The notes under the pieces: generated by a model
Database searches by the model: none
What the model saw: the letters and a program-made list of their open reading frames with translations, nothing else
Told to the model about the DNA's origin: nothing
Translations under genes and position numbers: made by a program
Shown: positions 23,019 through 35,052 of the stretch, piece after piece
Layout of the letters: each line of letters begins with the position of its first letter
How positions within the stretch are numbered: position 1 is the first letter of the stretch
Origin: Gloeophyllum trabeum ATCC 11539
Taxonomy: Eukaryota > Basidiomycota > Agaricomycetes > Gloeophyllales > Gloeophyllaceae
NCBI RefSeq assembly: GCF_000344685.1
Contig: NW_006920422.1
Span: 1 to 64,000 of the forward strand
Direction of reading: 5' to 3'
DNA length: 64,000 nt

Positions 23019-24991
23019 TCAACGCCAAATACTATGGCGCTCCGATGCGGAGGAGTAGATGGGCTCGCGCTCAGACCACGGGATGACTCGCCTTTGCGGC
23101 CGAATCTGAAACTGCACCCTCGATCCGTAACTGTAATTGCGAGGCTTTATGGCAGGGAAAAGCGCGGTAATGTACGGCGCCGCCTTCTTAGCATTCGGGG
23201 GCCACATACTCGGTCCATATAGCACGAGCGTCTTCAGCCCATGGCCCGATATGGGGAGTGACTCCGGTGTGTCTGGCAGGGGCGCGTTAACATCTAGGGT
23301 GATCCTCAGATAACGAAGGTCCGAGCAGTTCTTCATGAAAGCATGCAGACCAACAAGGGTAGGAATGCGAGACTGGTGATACCCGAAATCCCATCCGAAA
23401 TACTCGAGGCGGGGCCACGCCTCCGCTACGTCGAGGAGATCGTCGTTGTCCATCAACACGATCTGATTCTCGTAGTTGCTCAGCTGCATTTCGAAATGCA
23501 CCAGTTGGGAGCACCCGAGAAGAGGGGGTATGAGGGCCTGCGCGTCCAGCACTATCTCAGCTTCCATGTTCTCCCGCTGAAGCTCGTCTTCGAATTGCAT
23601 GGATAGGTGTCTTAGATCTGGGAAACTGAAACTGCGGAAGAGCGCTTCATAGCGCTCCCGCCGCGGCCGATCTCCCAGGCCTACATGAGCATGAACATGC
23701 TGGAGGGGAACATGCCGCAACAACGTCAGGACGGAGGTGATGCTCGACGGTGGACCCTTGAGTTCAACCCTCTGCAGCGATTTGAAAAAGAGGGGCGCAC
23801 TCTTGTCTGGGAGGACGATACCGTGTACATTAGCTCGCAGATCGACAAGGTCATCCAGATGCGACAATGCGCGCAAGTCACGGTAGGACAGGGATGCAGT
23901 GTGATCGAAGAGACCGCAGTCCGACCGACCGTCGACGCGTATGGTCCTGAGTTGCTTCAGGTTCTGCACACCTTTCAGGGACAGTTCAGTCGGCATATCC
24001 CTCAACAGTAGGCTCTGTAGATTCGGAGCGCCGCTGAGAAGATCTTGCCAGACGATTTTCATGGCATGGGCTTTGTCGACAGAGTGCTGTTGCTTGTATT
24101 CTTTGTCTCGTGCGCTCCCCGGCTGAGGCTCCATGCATATATCAAGGTTGATCAGAGTGGGGGTGATCAGTGATGAGAGCTGTACACCGGTGGCGCAAGA
24201 CTCCCAGGTCAACTCTTGTAGTGATGGTAGAATGGGAGCCATCATCACATTCCAGAGCCTCATGTATGCCATGGGATGTATCTCAGGATAAACACGGCCG
24301 AAAGGGGTGGCCTTCCTTCGGTGACAAACCTTGCGAACTCGACGGGCATAAGTTCTGACCCGTCGGACATCAGCCTCTGTCACTCCGCCCGTCAGGGCCT
24401 AGGTAATATTCAACCACAATGAGGGGTAACGGCGGAGAGCAGACATACCTGATGCCTGAAGGAGCGTATGAGCTTGAATATGGGATCAAGGCTGTCCAGT
24501 CTTCTCCAGAGAGCATCCAGAGCGGGCTCATGCATCGCGCGGCAGGTCAGGGAGGCATTGAACAGGGTGCGCCGCAGCTTGCATACTTTGTTGCGAAACG
24601 TTACAGCGCTGTCACTCATCCAGACGATCCGGGAATTCTGCATGCTGCCGCGAAAGATCTTCACGGCGGGAGTAGCCTTGTCGCACTCGTCCGAGTCACT
24701 ACTATCTTCTTCGACAGCTTTGTCGTCGTCGACGTTGTCCTCCTCGTCTTCAACCGACTGGTCCTCGTCGACATTGTCCTCCTTGTCTTCGACCGACTGG
24801 TCCTCGTCGACGTTGTCCTCCTTGTCTTCAACCGACTGGTCCTCGTCGTCAGTCTCGTCGCTCTCTTCCTCGGACTTTTGTTCCATAGGAGCCCCGTCGT
24901 CATCATCAGGTTTAGCTAGTCTATCCAGTTCGTTCGCAATGTGCCCAAAGATTTCAGTCAAGATGGCGCGTTCGTGTACAAGGCTTCGCAT
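23019..24991 (-). CDS. F-box protein D with acidic 13-residue repeats
   Basis: Exon 1 (ATG 24991) reads MRSLVHERAILTEIFGHIAN, then an inserted acidic region with three 13-residue repeats (DEDQSVEDKEDNV-type). The F-box second half follows (LFNASLTCRAMHEPALDALW). The intron from about 24449 to 24400 joins FRHQ to ALTGGVTEADVRRVRTYARR. Exon 2 has the paralogue blocks YMRLWNVMMAPILPSLQEL, LMDNDDLLDVAEAWPRLEYF and FMKNCSDLRYLRITLDVNAP, but its last 40 residues differ from genes B and C (SYGSRVQFQIRPQRRVIPW). The tail may therefore have been replaced by a frameshift or a new 3' end. The acidic repeats interrupt the F-box region, which may weaken Skp1 binding. Confidence 0.78.
24731..24847. repeat. 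Three 39-bp in-frame tandem repeats
   Basis: Units 24731-24769, 24770-24808 and 24809-24847 differ at only a few bases. Each begins GAC.TTGTCCTCC and ends GACTGGTCCTCGTC on the plus strand. On the minus strand each encodes 13 mostly acidic residues inside F-box protein D. Copy number is likely to vary between strains. Confidence 0.9.
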
Positions 24992-25194
24992 AACGTGAAA
25001 TTAACCTTGAGGCTCAGGGAACGACGTTGTAGTATTCAAGTCCACTCACTGCGAGAAGCACACGTGAGAAGGCGCACGTGGTTTCCCCTGGCAAAGTCCG
25101 TTTCCTCCCGTCCGTGAGCAAAGTTGGTCATCGTCGGCCAGGGCGTCGCTTAGCTCTCTACCCATCTCTCACTTTCTTTGCAGCGCTGCCGGTC
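24992..25194. promoter_or_regulatory. Divergent promoter, F-box D / DLD
   Basis: 203 bases separate the starts of F-box gene D and the E3 gene. A CACGTG-like word pair (GCACACGTGAG and GCGCACGTGG, about 25060-25081) could be an E-box for a bHLH factor. Confidence 0.45.
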
Positions 25195-27561
<2,367 letters not shown>

Positions 27562-28563
27562 TCATGACTCCTCGTCCTCCTCGTCCTCCCATGCTGTGAG
27601 GGTATGCGGTCGGACTGCCATCGGCAGACCTTCCTTGACCCATGCCCTAAAGCCTCCAATGATATCTGTTGCGTTGAGGAGGCCGATGTCTTGCAAAGAG
27701 GCAGCAGCGAGCGAGGACGCGTCGCCCTCCTGGTCGAACAGGATGATCCTGATGTCATACCTGGTAGCGACATCGAGTCTCTGGGGCGAGCGTGGATCAA
27801 AGAGGAACTCGAGCGCGCCGCGCTCGACACAGAGCGAGCCGCTGATGCCGCCGTACTTGCTTCTTTGCCGCTCGGAGCGGATGTCGACGAGGATGACGGG
27901 CATGAAGGGCGCGGGCTCGCTGAGCTCCTCGCAGGCGCGCGAGGGGTTTACGCGCTCGATGCGGGCGCGCGCGTCGGAGAGCATGAGGTCCGCGGAGCGC
28001 GAGCCGGGCGGGGGGAGCGCGGGGTCGACGAGCCGCTGCGCGGACTTTTTGAGGATGTCCCAGAGCGCGGCCTCGTCGTAGGGCGTGGCGCCGAGGTCGT
28101 CGACGACGCCGATCCAGCGCGAGCCCTCGTTGTACACCTCGACGACCCTGTTGAGGAACTTGGAGCCGGCGAGCATGGCGGCGCGGCGGACCATGCGCGG
28201 GACGGAGCCGCAGATGATGACTGCTGCTGCGTTGCTGGCCTGCGGGGCGGAGCGCGTGGTGGCGACGGCGAAGAGGTAGTCGGTGCGGAGCATGAAGGAG
28301 CGCTTGAGGTGGGCTGCGACGGCGCGGAGGAAGCGCTCGTCGTCGTGCTTGGAGAGGGTGAGGATGGCGGCGACGCGGGTGCCGTCGACGGAGAGGGCCT
28401 TGCGGAGGGCGCGGGCGGCGATGCTCTGGGCGACCTGCTCGCGGACGTCGGCGAGCGTGCGCTGCGGGTGGGCGGCGCCGCTGTTGCGGAGGAAGCCGTC
28501 GCCGGACGGGGTGGACGCGGAGGACGGGTGCGACAGCTTGCTCGACGGGCGGGAGGTGGACAT
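27562..28563 (-). CDS. Rhodanese-like protein lacking the catalytic cysteine
   Basis: A single-exon gene of about 333 residues. The ATG at 28563 begins MSTSRPSSKLSHPSSASTPS. The C-terminal third is a rhodanese-like fold: a PVILVDIRSERQRSKYGGI motif (the first conserved Asp-Arg strand), YDIRIILFDQEGD at the active-site strand, then SLQDIGLLNATDIIGGFRAW. Active rhodaneses have a Cys-X-X-Gly loop after the buried strand; here the matching position is Asp-Gln-Glu-Gly, so sulfur transfer is not expected. The N-terminal two-thirds (LRTDYLFAVATTRSA, then GSRWIGVVDDLGATPYDEAA) is unrecognised. The C-terminus is acidic. The protein may bind or scaffold rather than catalyse; this is inference. Confidence 0.7.
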   Translation of the reverse strand: MSTSRPSSKLSHPSSASTPSGDGFLRNSGAAHPQRTLADVREQVAQSIAARALRKALSVDGTRVAAILTLSKHDDERFLRAVAAHLKRSFMLRTDYLFAVATTRSAPQASNAAAVIICGSVPRMVRRAAMLAGSKFLNRVVEVYNEGSRWIGVVDDLGATPYDEAALWDILKKSAQRLVDPALPPPGSRSADLMLSDARARIERVNPSRACEELSEPAPFMPVILVDIRSERQRSKYGGISGSLCVERGALEFLFDPRSPQRLDVATRYDIRIILFDQEGDASSLAAASLQDIGLLNATDIIGGFRAWVKEGLPMAVRPHTLTAWEDEEDEES

Positions 28564-28806
28564 GGTGGGCGGGGTGAAGGGCACGCTCACGCTCGCCGCA
28601 TTTAGACATAAACTCTCGGCTATTCCACACGCAATCGCGACAGAGCAAGCCCGCCTCTGCCAGCGTTGAAAGTGCAGAGTACAACGTACAGCTGCATCAC
28701 TTACGCTTCCGAGACCGATCTGCCAAAATGTGGCTGAGAGTCCATCGCCACAAACGTGCCACCTCCATTCTACAATCACCTCCTAAATTGATCACGCCTG
28801 AAAGCC
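28564..28806. promoter_or_regulatory. Divergent promoter, rhodanese-like / AGC kinase
   Basis: 243 bases lie between the opposed start codons. No clear TATA box was seen. Confidence 0.45.
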
Positions 28807-31360
28807 ATGTCAATGTCTTGGAGGAACCGGAAAGCGCGGCTGGCCGAGCTGCTCCAGAGCAACGGCGACGACGACGAAGAGGGTCTCGCACTCGATAGAC
28901 TCCTGCACGGCCAGAGCGTAATTGGAAAGACGGGTACGTATACTACTCAATACCCGTACGGCTGCGTCAAAAGTCATCACTCGTTTGCGGATGGTATCCA
29001 AAGCAAAGACCAAGGAAGTTGATAGTCTGCGCTTCACCGACAAGGACCTCCAGCTTCTGGGAACCCTAGAGTACGGCCAGTTTGGCGTGGTGAGTGAATT
29101 AGTCGCAGATCCGACGACCCCGCTAAGTGACACCGCAGGTCGACGTCGTCAGCTGTAAATGCGATGGCCGCGTCTACGTCCGCAAGTCAATAGACAAGCA
29201 GTTTGCCCTGCGCAACGCCGAGGTGAGCGCCGCTCCTTCCATGCCGTTATAACTGCCCTGTCAACGAGCTTCTCCCCCGCGAAGCAATGCTTCCCGCAGG
29301 TCGAGCGCGATCTGCTCCTCCGCGCGGCGCAGCACGCCAGCCGGTGGGCGCCGCACCTGCTCTGCGCCTTCCAGACGCCCACGCACCTCAACCTCGTGAT
29401 GGACTACGCCGAGGGCGGCACGCTCTGGGACGTGCTCGAGTCCAGCCCGCGCGGCATGCGCATCCCCGAGGCGGACGTGCGCTGGTGGGCGCCCCAGATC
29501 GCCAGCGCCGTCCACTGGTGCCACGCGCAGGGCTTCGTTCATCGGTAAATCCCCTTCACTCCTGCGTACCGTTCCCTGCCTCCCGTCGCCGCGTTCTGAA
29601 GCCGTTTGTCCCCCGGTACTTTGTACAGCGACGTCAAGCCGCAGAATTTCGTGCTCACGGCGGCGAGCCGCGTTCTGCTCATTGACTTTGGATCGGCGGC
29701 GCCGCTGCTTCCTCCCAGGCCAGACGGCGCCCAGCTAGTGCCGACGCGGTACTGTCTCGTCCCGTGCGGGACGTGCGACTACATCTCGCCCGAGATCCTC
29801 GAAGCACACGAGCAGGCACTCATGGCGCTCGACTTGGACGACGACGACGACGACGATCGCCCGGCCCCGCGCAGGGATGAAGGAAGAGAAGGGTACGGGC
29901 GCGAGACGGACTGGTGGAGCTTCGGGGTGATGTTGTACGAGATGGTGTACGGCGTCGCGCCGTTCTTCGCCGACGATGTGCGCACGACGTACCTCCGGAT
30001 CATGGATCATAAGGCAAGTTACTTCACGTCCAACTGTCTGTCTCTCGCTAATCTCGTTCGCACCAGGTCAGCCTCCGCTTCAACAAGCCCGGGGTGGAGG
30101 TATCTGCGAATCTGCAGAGTTTGATACGGGGGTACATCAACGTAGCGGCTGTTAGAGTAGTGATTGACGTGCGTTGACAGGCTTCTTACCGACGCGAGCG
30201 AGCGACTCGGGCGGCACAGCATCTCGGACATTGTCGCGCATCCGTTCTTCGACGGGATCGACTGGGGCGATCTCCACGAGCGTAAGTCAAGCCGTTTTCC
30301 TACAGACAATCATTCTACGATACATTGTCCAGGCGATCCCCCGGAAAGCCTGCACCTCCCGCAATATACGTACGCCGCACCCGCGGACGCGACGGCTGAT
30401 GGGCCTGCGGACGACACGCCCTCGCAGGGGTTCCGATTCTCGCAGCTCTTCCAGTCGTCCCCTCTCTCGGGCCCGGGCGCCTCGGCGGACGCGCAGTCGA
30501 TCTTGCAGGCCACGCCTGCGCAGCGGCTCTCGCAGTCCCGCTCGTCGTCGATGCGCGAACGTGCCGTCGCGTCGTTCATCGGATTCTCGTGGGGCCCGCG
30601 TGTCGACGCGTTCGGGCCAGCAGGAGCCGACTCGGACTTGTGTATGGCGCCGTCGCCTGCGCGTTCGCACGCGCGCGACGATCTGCACACCCCGCGCGTT
30701 TCGAAAGTGACATTGCCTGGCACGCATCCGTTCGTGACGCCGCTGCGCAAAGGACAAGGCCACCAGCCGAATACTGTTCCAAGGACGGGGACGATCCGCC
30801 GCACTGACTCGCGGCGGCCAGTGTCCGACCGCGAGGCTATGAAGCAGCTGCTGGAGTGCGTAGGGATGAGTGCGCGGAAAAAGATGATTGAGAGCGGGAA
30901 GAAGCCGCGCGGTATGGGGCTCGGGGAGCCCCCCTCTGCGCTTGGCCGCGGGCGGTCGGGCTCAGCCAGCCTTAGGAAAGAGCTACGGTTTGACATGACA
31001 CCGCGGGTGGGCCGGTCGCTGTCCACTTCGGTGGTGGACGCGGGCGACGTATCGTCGCTGGGGGACGACGGCAGCGGGACGGAGGGCCCGCCAAGCCCGA
31101 GCCCGAGCGCGCGGCCGAGCTCTGCGATGTCCGGCGGGTCGAGGAGGAGCCGCTCGCCGACGTCGATGAGCAGGTCGCTTCCGCTGCGTCGGCTGTCGGT
31201 GGGGGCGGGCGAGCGGGGGGAGCGGACGCCGGAGCCCGGGGGAGGCCTGTCGGAGCGGGCGCTGGACGGGATGGAGCGGCGGCACAGCGAGCTTGTGCAG
31301 CGCATTGCACGTCTGGAGGCGCGGCTCGCGCGGCTGGGTGGCCGGGACGGGCCGCTGTGA
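28807..31360 (+). CDS. AGC-family serine/threonine protein kinase
   Basis: The start at 28807 (MSMSWRNRKARLAELLQSN) leads through short introns to the kinase domain. It has a glycine-loop strand LGTLEYGQFGVV, a candidate ATP Lys in VYVRKSIDKQFAL, and LNLVMDYAEGGTLWDVLE at the hinge. The catalytic loop is HRDVKPQNFVL, the metal-binding motif is LIDFGSA, and the activation segment is VPCGTCDYISPEIL, followed by DWWSFGVMLYEMVYGVAPF. An acidic Asp run sits between the APE-like motif and the DWWSFG segment. The HRDVKPQN and DYISPEIL wording resembles the DMPK/citron/NDR branch of AGC kinases. A roughly 350-residue Ser/Pro/Arg-rich tail ends in a short coiled coil (RRHSELVQRIARLEARLARL) and a stop at 31360. 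The substrate is unknown; it may act in polarity or cell division. Confidence 0.82.
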
Positions 31361-32024
31361 TTGGCTGGTATGCGATGGGAGGGTTTGGACGGGCAGGGCA
31401 ACTGCCTTGTCGGGAACGCAGGGCCTGCACAGCCTCTCTGAGATGCTCGGTACCGACGTGGCGGGAGGTGCGCTTCCAGGACGCTGGAGAAATTGCGAGA
31501 AGGATGGGTGATGATACCGGGTCGTGGGCGAGTGCGCCGGGGGGGTGGCGGTCATTATTTGATTATTATGTGCACGCGGGTTAGGTCTGTGGAGGGACGA
31601 CCCGGAAAGATCCTCTATATGTAGATACATGTCATATTTTACCGTTCGGGGATTATTGGTCAAGACAGGTTCCGATTATTTTGAAAAAGCTCGAAAGACA
31701 GCGGGGTATACAAAGTGAAGAGCGACGGGGAGCCCGATCTGATCAATCTGTGATCTTGGCGGAAGCATTTGCGATGGCAGGGAGATCGCCGTGGAAGCCA
31801 ATGGAAAACGTCGGCGTTGCGCGCGTGCGTCGGTGTCAAAGTCGCGAATCGGCGCAGGACGTCGCCATCAGCTGTGACGTCCCCTGACACTTGCGCTAGG
31901 CTCGTTATGAAAATCCAAATCTTATCAGACTGTATGCGCCCCGGACGCGTGTATATATACGACGCTGCAAACGCCTGCTGCTCGCCAGTCGCCCGCCGCC
32001 AGTCGCCCGCCGCCCGTCGCCGCC
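31361..32024. other. Intergenic region with C2H2 gene promoter
   Basis: 3' flank of the kinase gene, then the promoter of the zinc-finger gene. Just before the start codon a short unit (CGCCAGTCGCCCGC-like) repeats several times at about 31982-32020. Confidence 0.4.
31952..31959 (+). promoter_or_regulatory. TATA box of the C2H2 zinc-finger gene
   Basis: TATATATA lies 66 to 73 bases upstream of the ATG at 32025, a suitable spacing for a short 5' leader. Confidence 0.55.
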
Positions 32025-33316
32025 ATGTCTCTCACGCTCTCCCTCGACGACCTCGCCCGCTTCCAGCTCCTCGTCGGCCTCTCCCCCGACGACGGCTCCT
32101 GCACCTTCAGCATCAAGTCCCAGCAGCAGCGCCACGTCCCCCCTCAGCTCGTCGGCCTCGGCATCTCCATCAACTTCCACACCGTCTCCACCGACAACGG
32201 CACCTGCCTCGCCGTCTCCACCACCTTCCCGTCGACCAGCACGACTTCGCAGCAGGACCACAGCGATTGTAAGAGTCTCGCTCCGGCATGCCGACAACTC
32301 TGGTCTGACTTTGCTCAAGCGTCACCCCAGCCATCCTCGTCCAACACCTACGCGTGTGAGGTCGGCGTCGCCAGTAAGTGTCTTCACTCTGGGGTGAAAG
32401 GCAGGCATTGACGCGTGGCACCAGGCGACATGGGCATGCCTGAAGGCCAGGTGTGGCCAGCAGAGTGGACCAAACTTGGCGCCGTCGACGACTTTGCCGC
32501 CGCATGCGCAGGCAACGCCCCATCCTCCCTCGACGGCTCCTACTTTGATATCACAAACCTCGCCAACATGCAGTACACCGGTAAGTCCTGCCGTCCCTTG
32601 CCTGGACTGCCGCATCGCTCACTCGGGCCCCAGGGGCGGACTTTACGAGTGTCCCTGAAAAAACGCAGGAGCCCGAGCCAGTCGAGTCGGTCCTCACCTC
32701 CCCGCTCTCCAGCCTCGGCCCCTCGTCGTCCTCTTCCTCCTCCTCCTACCCCAACTCCCTCTCCGACCTTTCCGAGCAACTCCTCAGCCCCACCACGACC
32801 GTCTCCAGCCGCTACAGCCCGCCCCTGGGCCCCCAGTTCGACGACTTTGCCAACTACAGCGCCGCCTCGTGCCCGCCGACGTCGCCCGAGCCGACCGAGA
32901 GCGAGGGCACCGCGCAGACGCTGGGCAAGACGCAGCGCGTGCGGCGGCACCCGTGCCTGCACCCGGGCTGCACGCGCAAGTTCACGAGCGAGTACACGCG
33001 GCGCGTGCACATGGAGGCGCACAAGCCCAAGGTGCGCAAGTGCGTGCCGTGCACGATGGAGGGCTGCAAGGAGGTCTTCTCGCGCCGCCACGACCGCCTC
33101 CGCCACGAGGTCTCGCAGCACGGCAAGGTGTGCGAGTGGCTCTGCAAGGAGTGCAGCCGCTTTTTCTCGAGCCAGCGCCGCCTCGAGAACCACAAGTGCC
33201 GCGGGAGCATCAACGCCGTCTCGCGCTGGCCCATCCTCCCGCAAAACAACATCGCCCCGCCGTCGCAAAACAACGTCCCGCCGCAAAACAACGCCCAGGG
33301 CGTCCGCGCTGGTTAG
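32025..33316 (+). CDS. C2H2 zinc-finger transcription factor
   Basis: The ATG at 32025 sits in a GCCGCC context and opens MSLTLSLDDLARFQLLVGLS. Introns near 32270, 32373 and 32581 join in phase to the last large exon. The middle is rich in Ser and Pro (PLSSLGPSSSSSSSSYPNSL). Three zinc-finger units follow at the C-terminus: CLHPGCTRKFTSEYTRRVHM, CTMEGCKEVFSRRHDRLRHE, and CKECSRFFSSQRRLENHKC, the last with a His-x-Cys ending. The tail has three Gln-Asn-Asn repeats (PQNN or SQNN). It probably binds DNA in the nucleus, and its targets are unknown. The stop at 33316 is followed by a T-rich stretch. Confidence 0.82.
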
Positions 33317-35052
33317 ATTTTCCTTTTTTTTGCTGCTTCTTCGCTTTCTTCTGGGACTCGTCACTTTGTTATCGTTGCTTGTTATCTTTGCTGATCTAGA
33401 CTTGTTGCCCTCGTATCTGCATCTGACGGTCAGGCTTTCTTATTTATTGCTATGTTATATGCAATGTAAAATGTCACATATGGCGCTTAGCGATAGTACC
33501 GTGTACGTATCTTGTATGACAAAATGCAGTTTGTGTATGCCCCGCGACGATCAGGGAATTCTCGAAGCCTGCGTTCCTCGGTGGCTGATGCTGATGGCTT
33601 CTTTCAGGGCGGGTGGAGCGAAGCTCTCAATTAATGTGGGAATCCTCGCGTGGCGACAAAGTTGACCTTTGATCGAGAGAGCAATCCACAACGGCCACAA
33701 AATACTCGTCGGCGGCGGCCTGGCCATCTGTTGCGTCGGCCACATCCATCGCTCTGGCTGCTCGCACACTCTGATAGGCCGGCGTCGACTGATCCTAGCC
33801 ATTCGGTACCACATTCCACAGTCCACAGTCCACAACCCCGTCCGCCGCTTCTACAATTGTCCCAGATGGAAATGTCAATGGCAGTCGTCATACCATTGCA
33901 AAGACCAAATTGATGGCTTCTCGGTGAGCCTCCGGGTCCACGGACATCACATGCGCTGGCGGCGTGCAAACTCGTAAGTCTGTCGGGGTAAGCACGCACC
34001 GGCCCCGGATCGATGCAAGTCCTGTAAGTACACACGCTCACGCAAAGTCAAACGCGCACTCTCCACGTTCTAGATATTTCGATTGTCATGCTCGGAGGTA
34101 CGGCACTGCCGCCGGGTTCTCGTCCGTTGATGCCCACGTTGTTGCCAGTGTGTGCACCTGCGCACCAGGCCCTCGGGGCCATCGCCATAAACGTATCCTG
34201 CTGCGCAAATCATTACCGCTTTTGCACGCATTGGCGCATCTAATCTCGCCTATGGGGGCGGGCCCTGTTGCATCCTGCGATACCAGCTCAGTTGGATCCG
34301 GCTTGGATTCTTGCTCGATGCCACACACCTGATTCTTCAAGAACATCGTACCCTCCTTCTGGCTACCTTCGCGCTGGCTCTAACTCTGATCTCGGCCAAG
34401 CAAGGTTAGCGAAACGAGGCTCGGTTGCTCGCCATCGCTGGGCTCTGCCAGACTTCTGATGATGTCGCCTCATCCTCCCGGCGGCCGAGTCTTTTGCAAG
34501 GGACTCGTGCATGATGTCACGTTGTCAAGTCCCTCTTCACCCTCGGCAAGGATGATCTGCAATTGCGACCGCGGCATGCCACAAGCATGGTCGGTGAGCA
34601 CATACTCGATCAGCGCCCATACTTATCCGAACCAACTCATTGGCTTACAAGCCTTGACAAATTCCCAAATTTCGTAGGGAACGTCAGAACTTTGTCCACA
34701 ATCGCCTACGCTTAGCCTTTCGTAGAATTCGAGCTCTCAGGCAAGATCCACCGCTATTCAATAGACTGTAAGCGCTCGTCACTTCGCTTTGCTCATTGTC
34801 CATGGATGACATGCTATACATGTTCAAGCGCGTGTCTAGCACAGCCTCGATTCACTTGGAGCAATAAACAAGATCCAGAATATTGACCCACAAATCATGC
34901 CGTCAGGCGGAGGTTGATGTGGGTCACTACAAGTTCACGCAAACAACTTGTCATAAAGACTTCTTCCGAATGCAAAGAGCGCTCTCTCGTGCTTTCTAGA
35001 GAGTGCTTGGCTGCCTGGGGACTTCGTCCAACAAACGCAGGTCCTCTAACTA
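33317..35052. other. Long intergenic region without a recognised gene
   Basis: About 1.7 kb with only short frames in all six readings and none with recognisable domains. It starts with a T-rich 3' flank of the zinc-finger gene. The rest has mixed composition and no clear repeats or terminal inverted repeats. An RNA gene or decayed gene cannot be excluded. Confidence 0.35.

Noticed and set aside
22780..23028. 82-codon minus-strand frame downstream of F-box gene D
   Set aside because: No recognisable content, overlaps the end of gene D, and is of a length expected by chance.
27604..28605. 333-codon plus-strand open frame opposite the rhodanese-like gene
   Set aside because: It is antisense to a gene with recognisable motifs in GC-rich DNA, and its product is low-complexity Gly/Ala/Glu/Val.
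30310..31401. Long minus-strand frame opposite the kinase tail
   Set aside because: The product is Ser/Pro/Arg-biased without motifs, and the sense frame continues the kinase to a plausible coiled coil.
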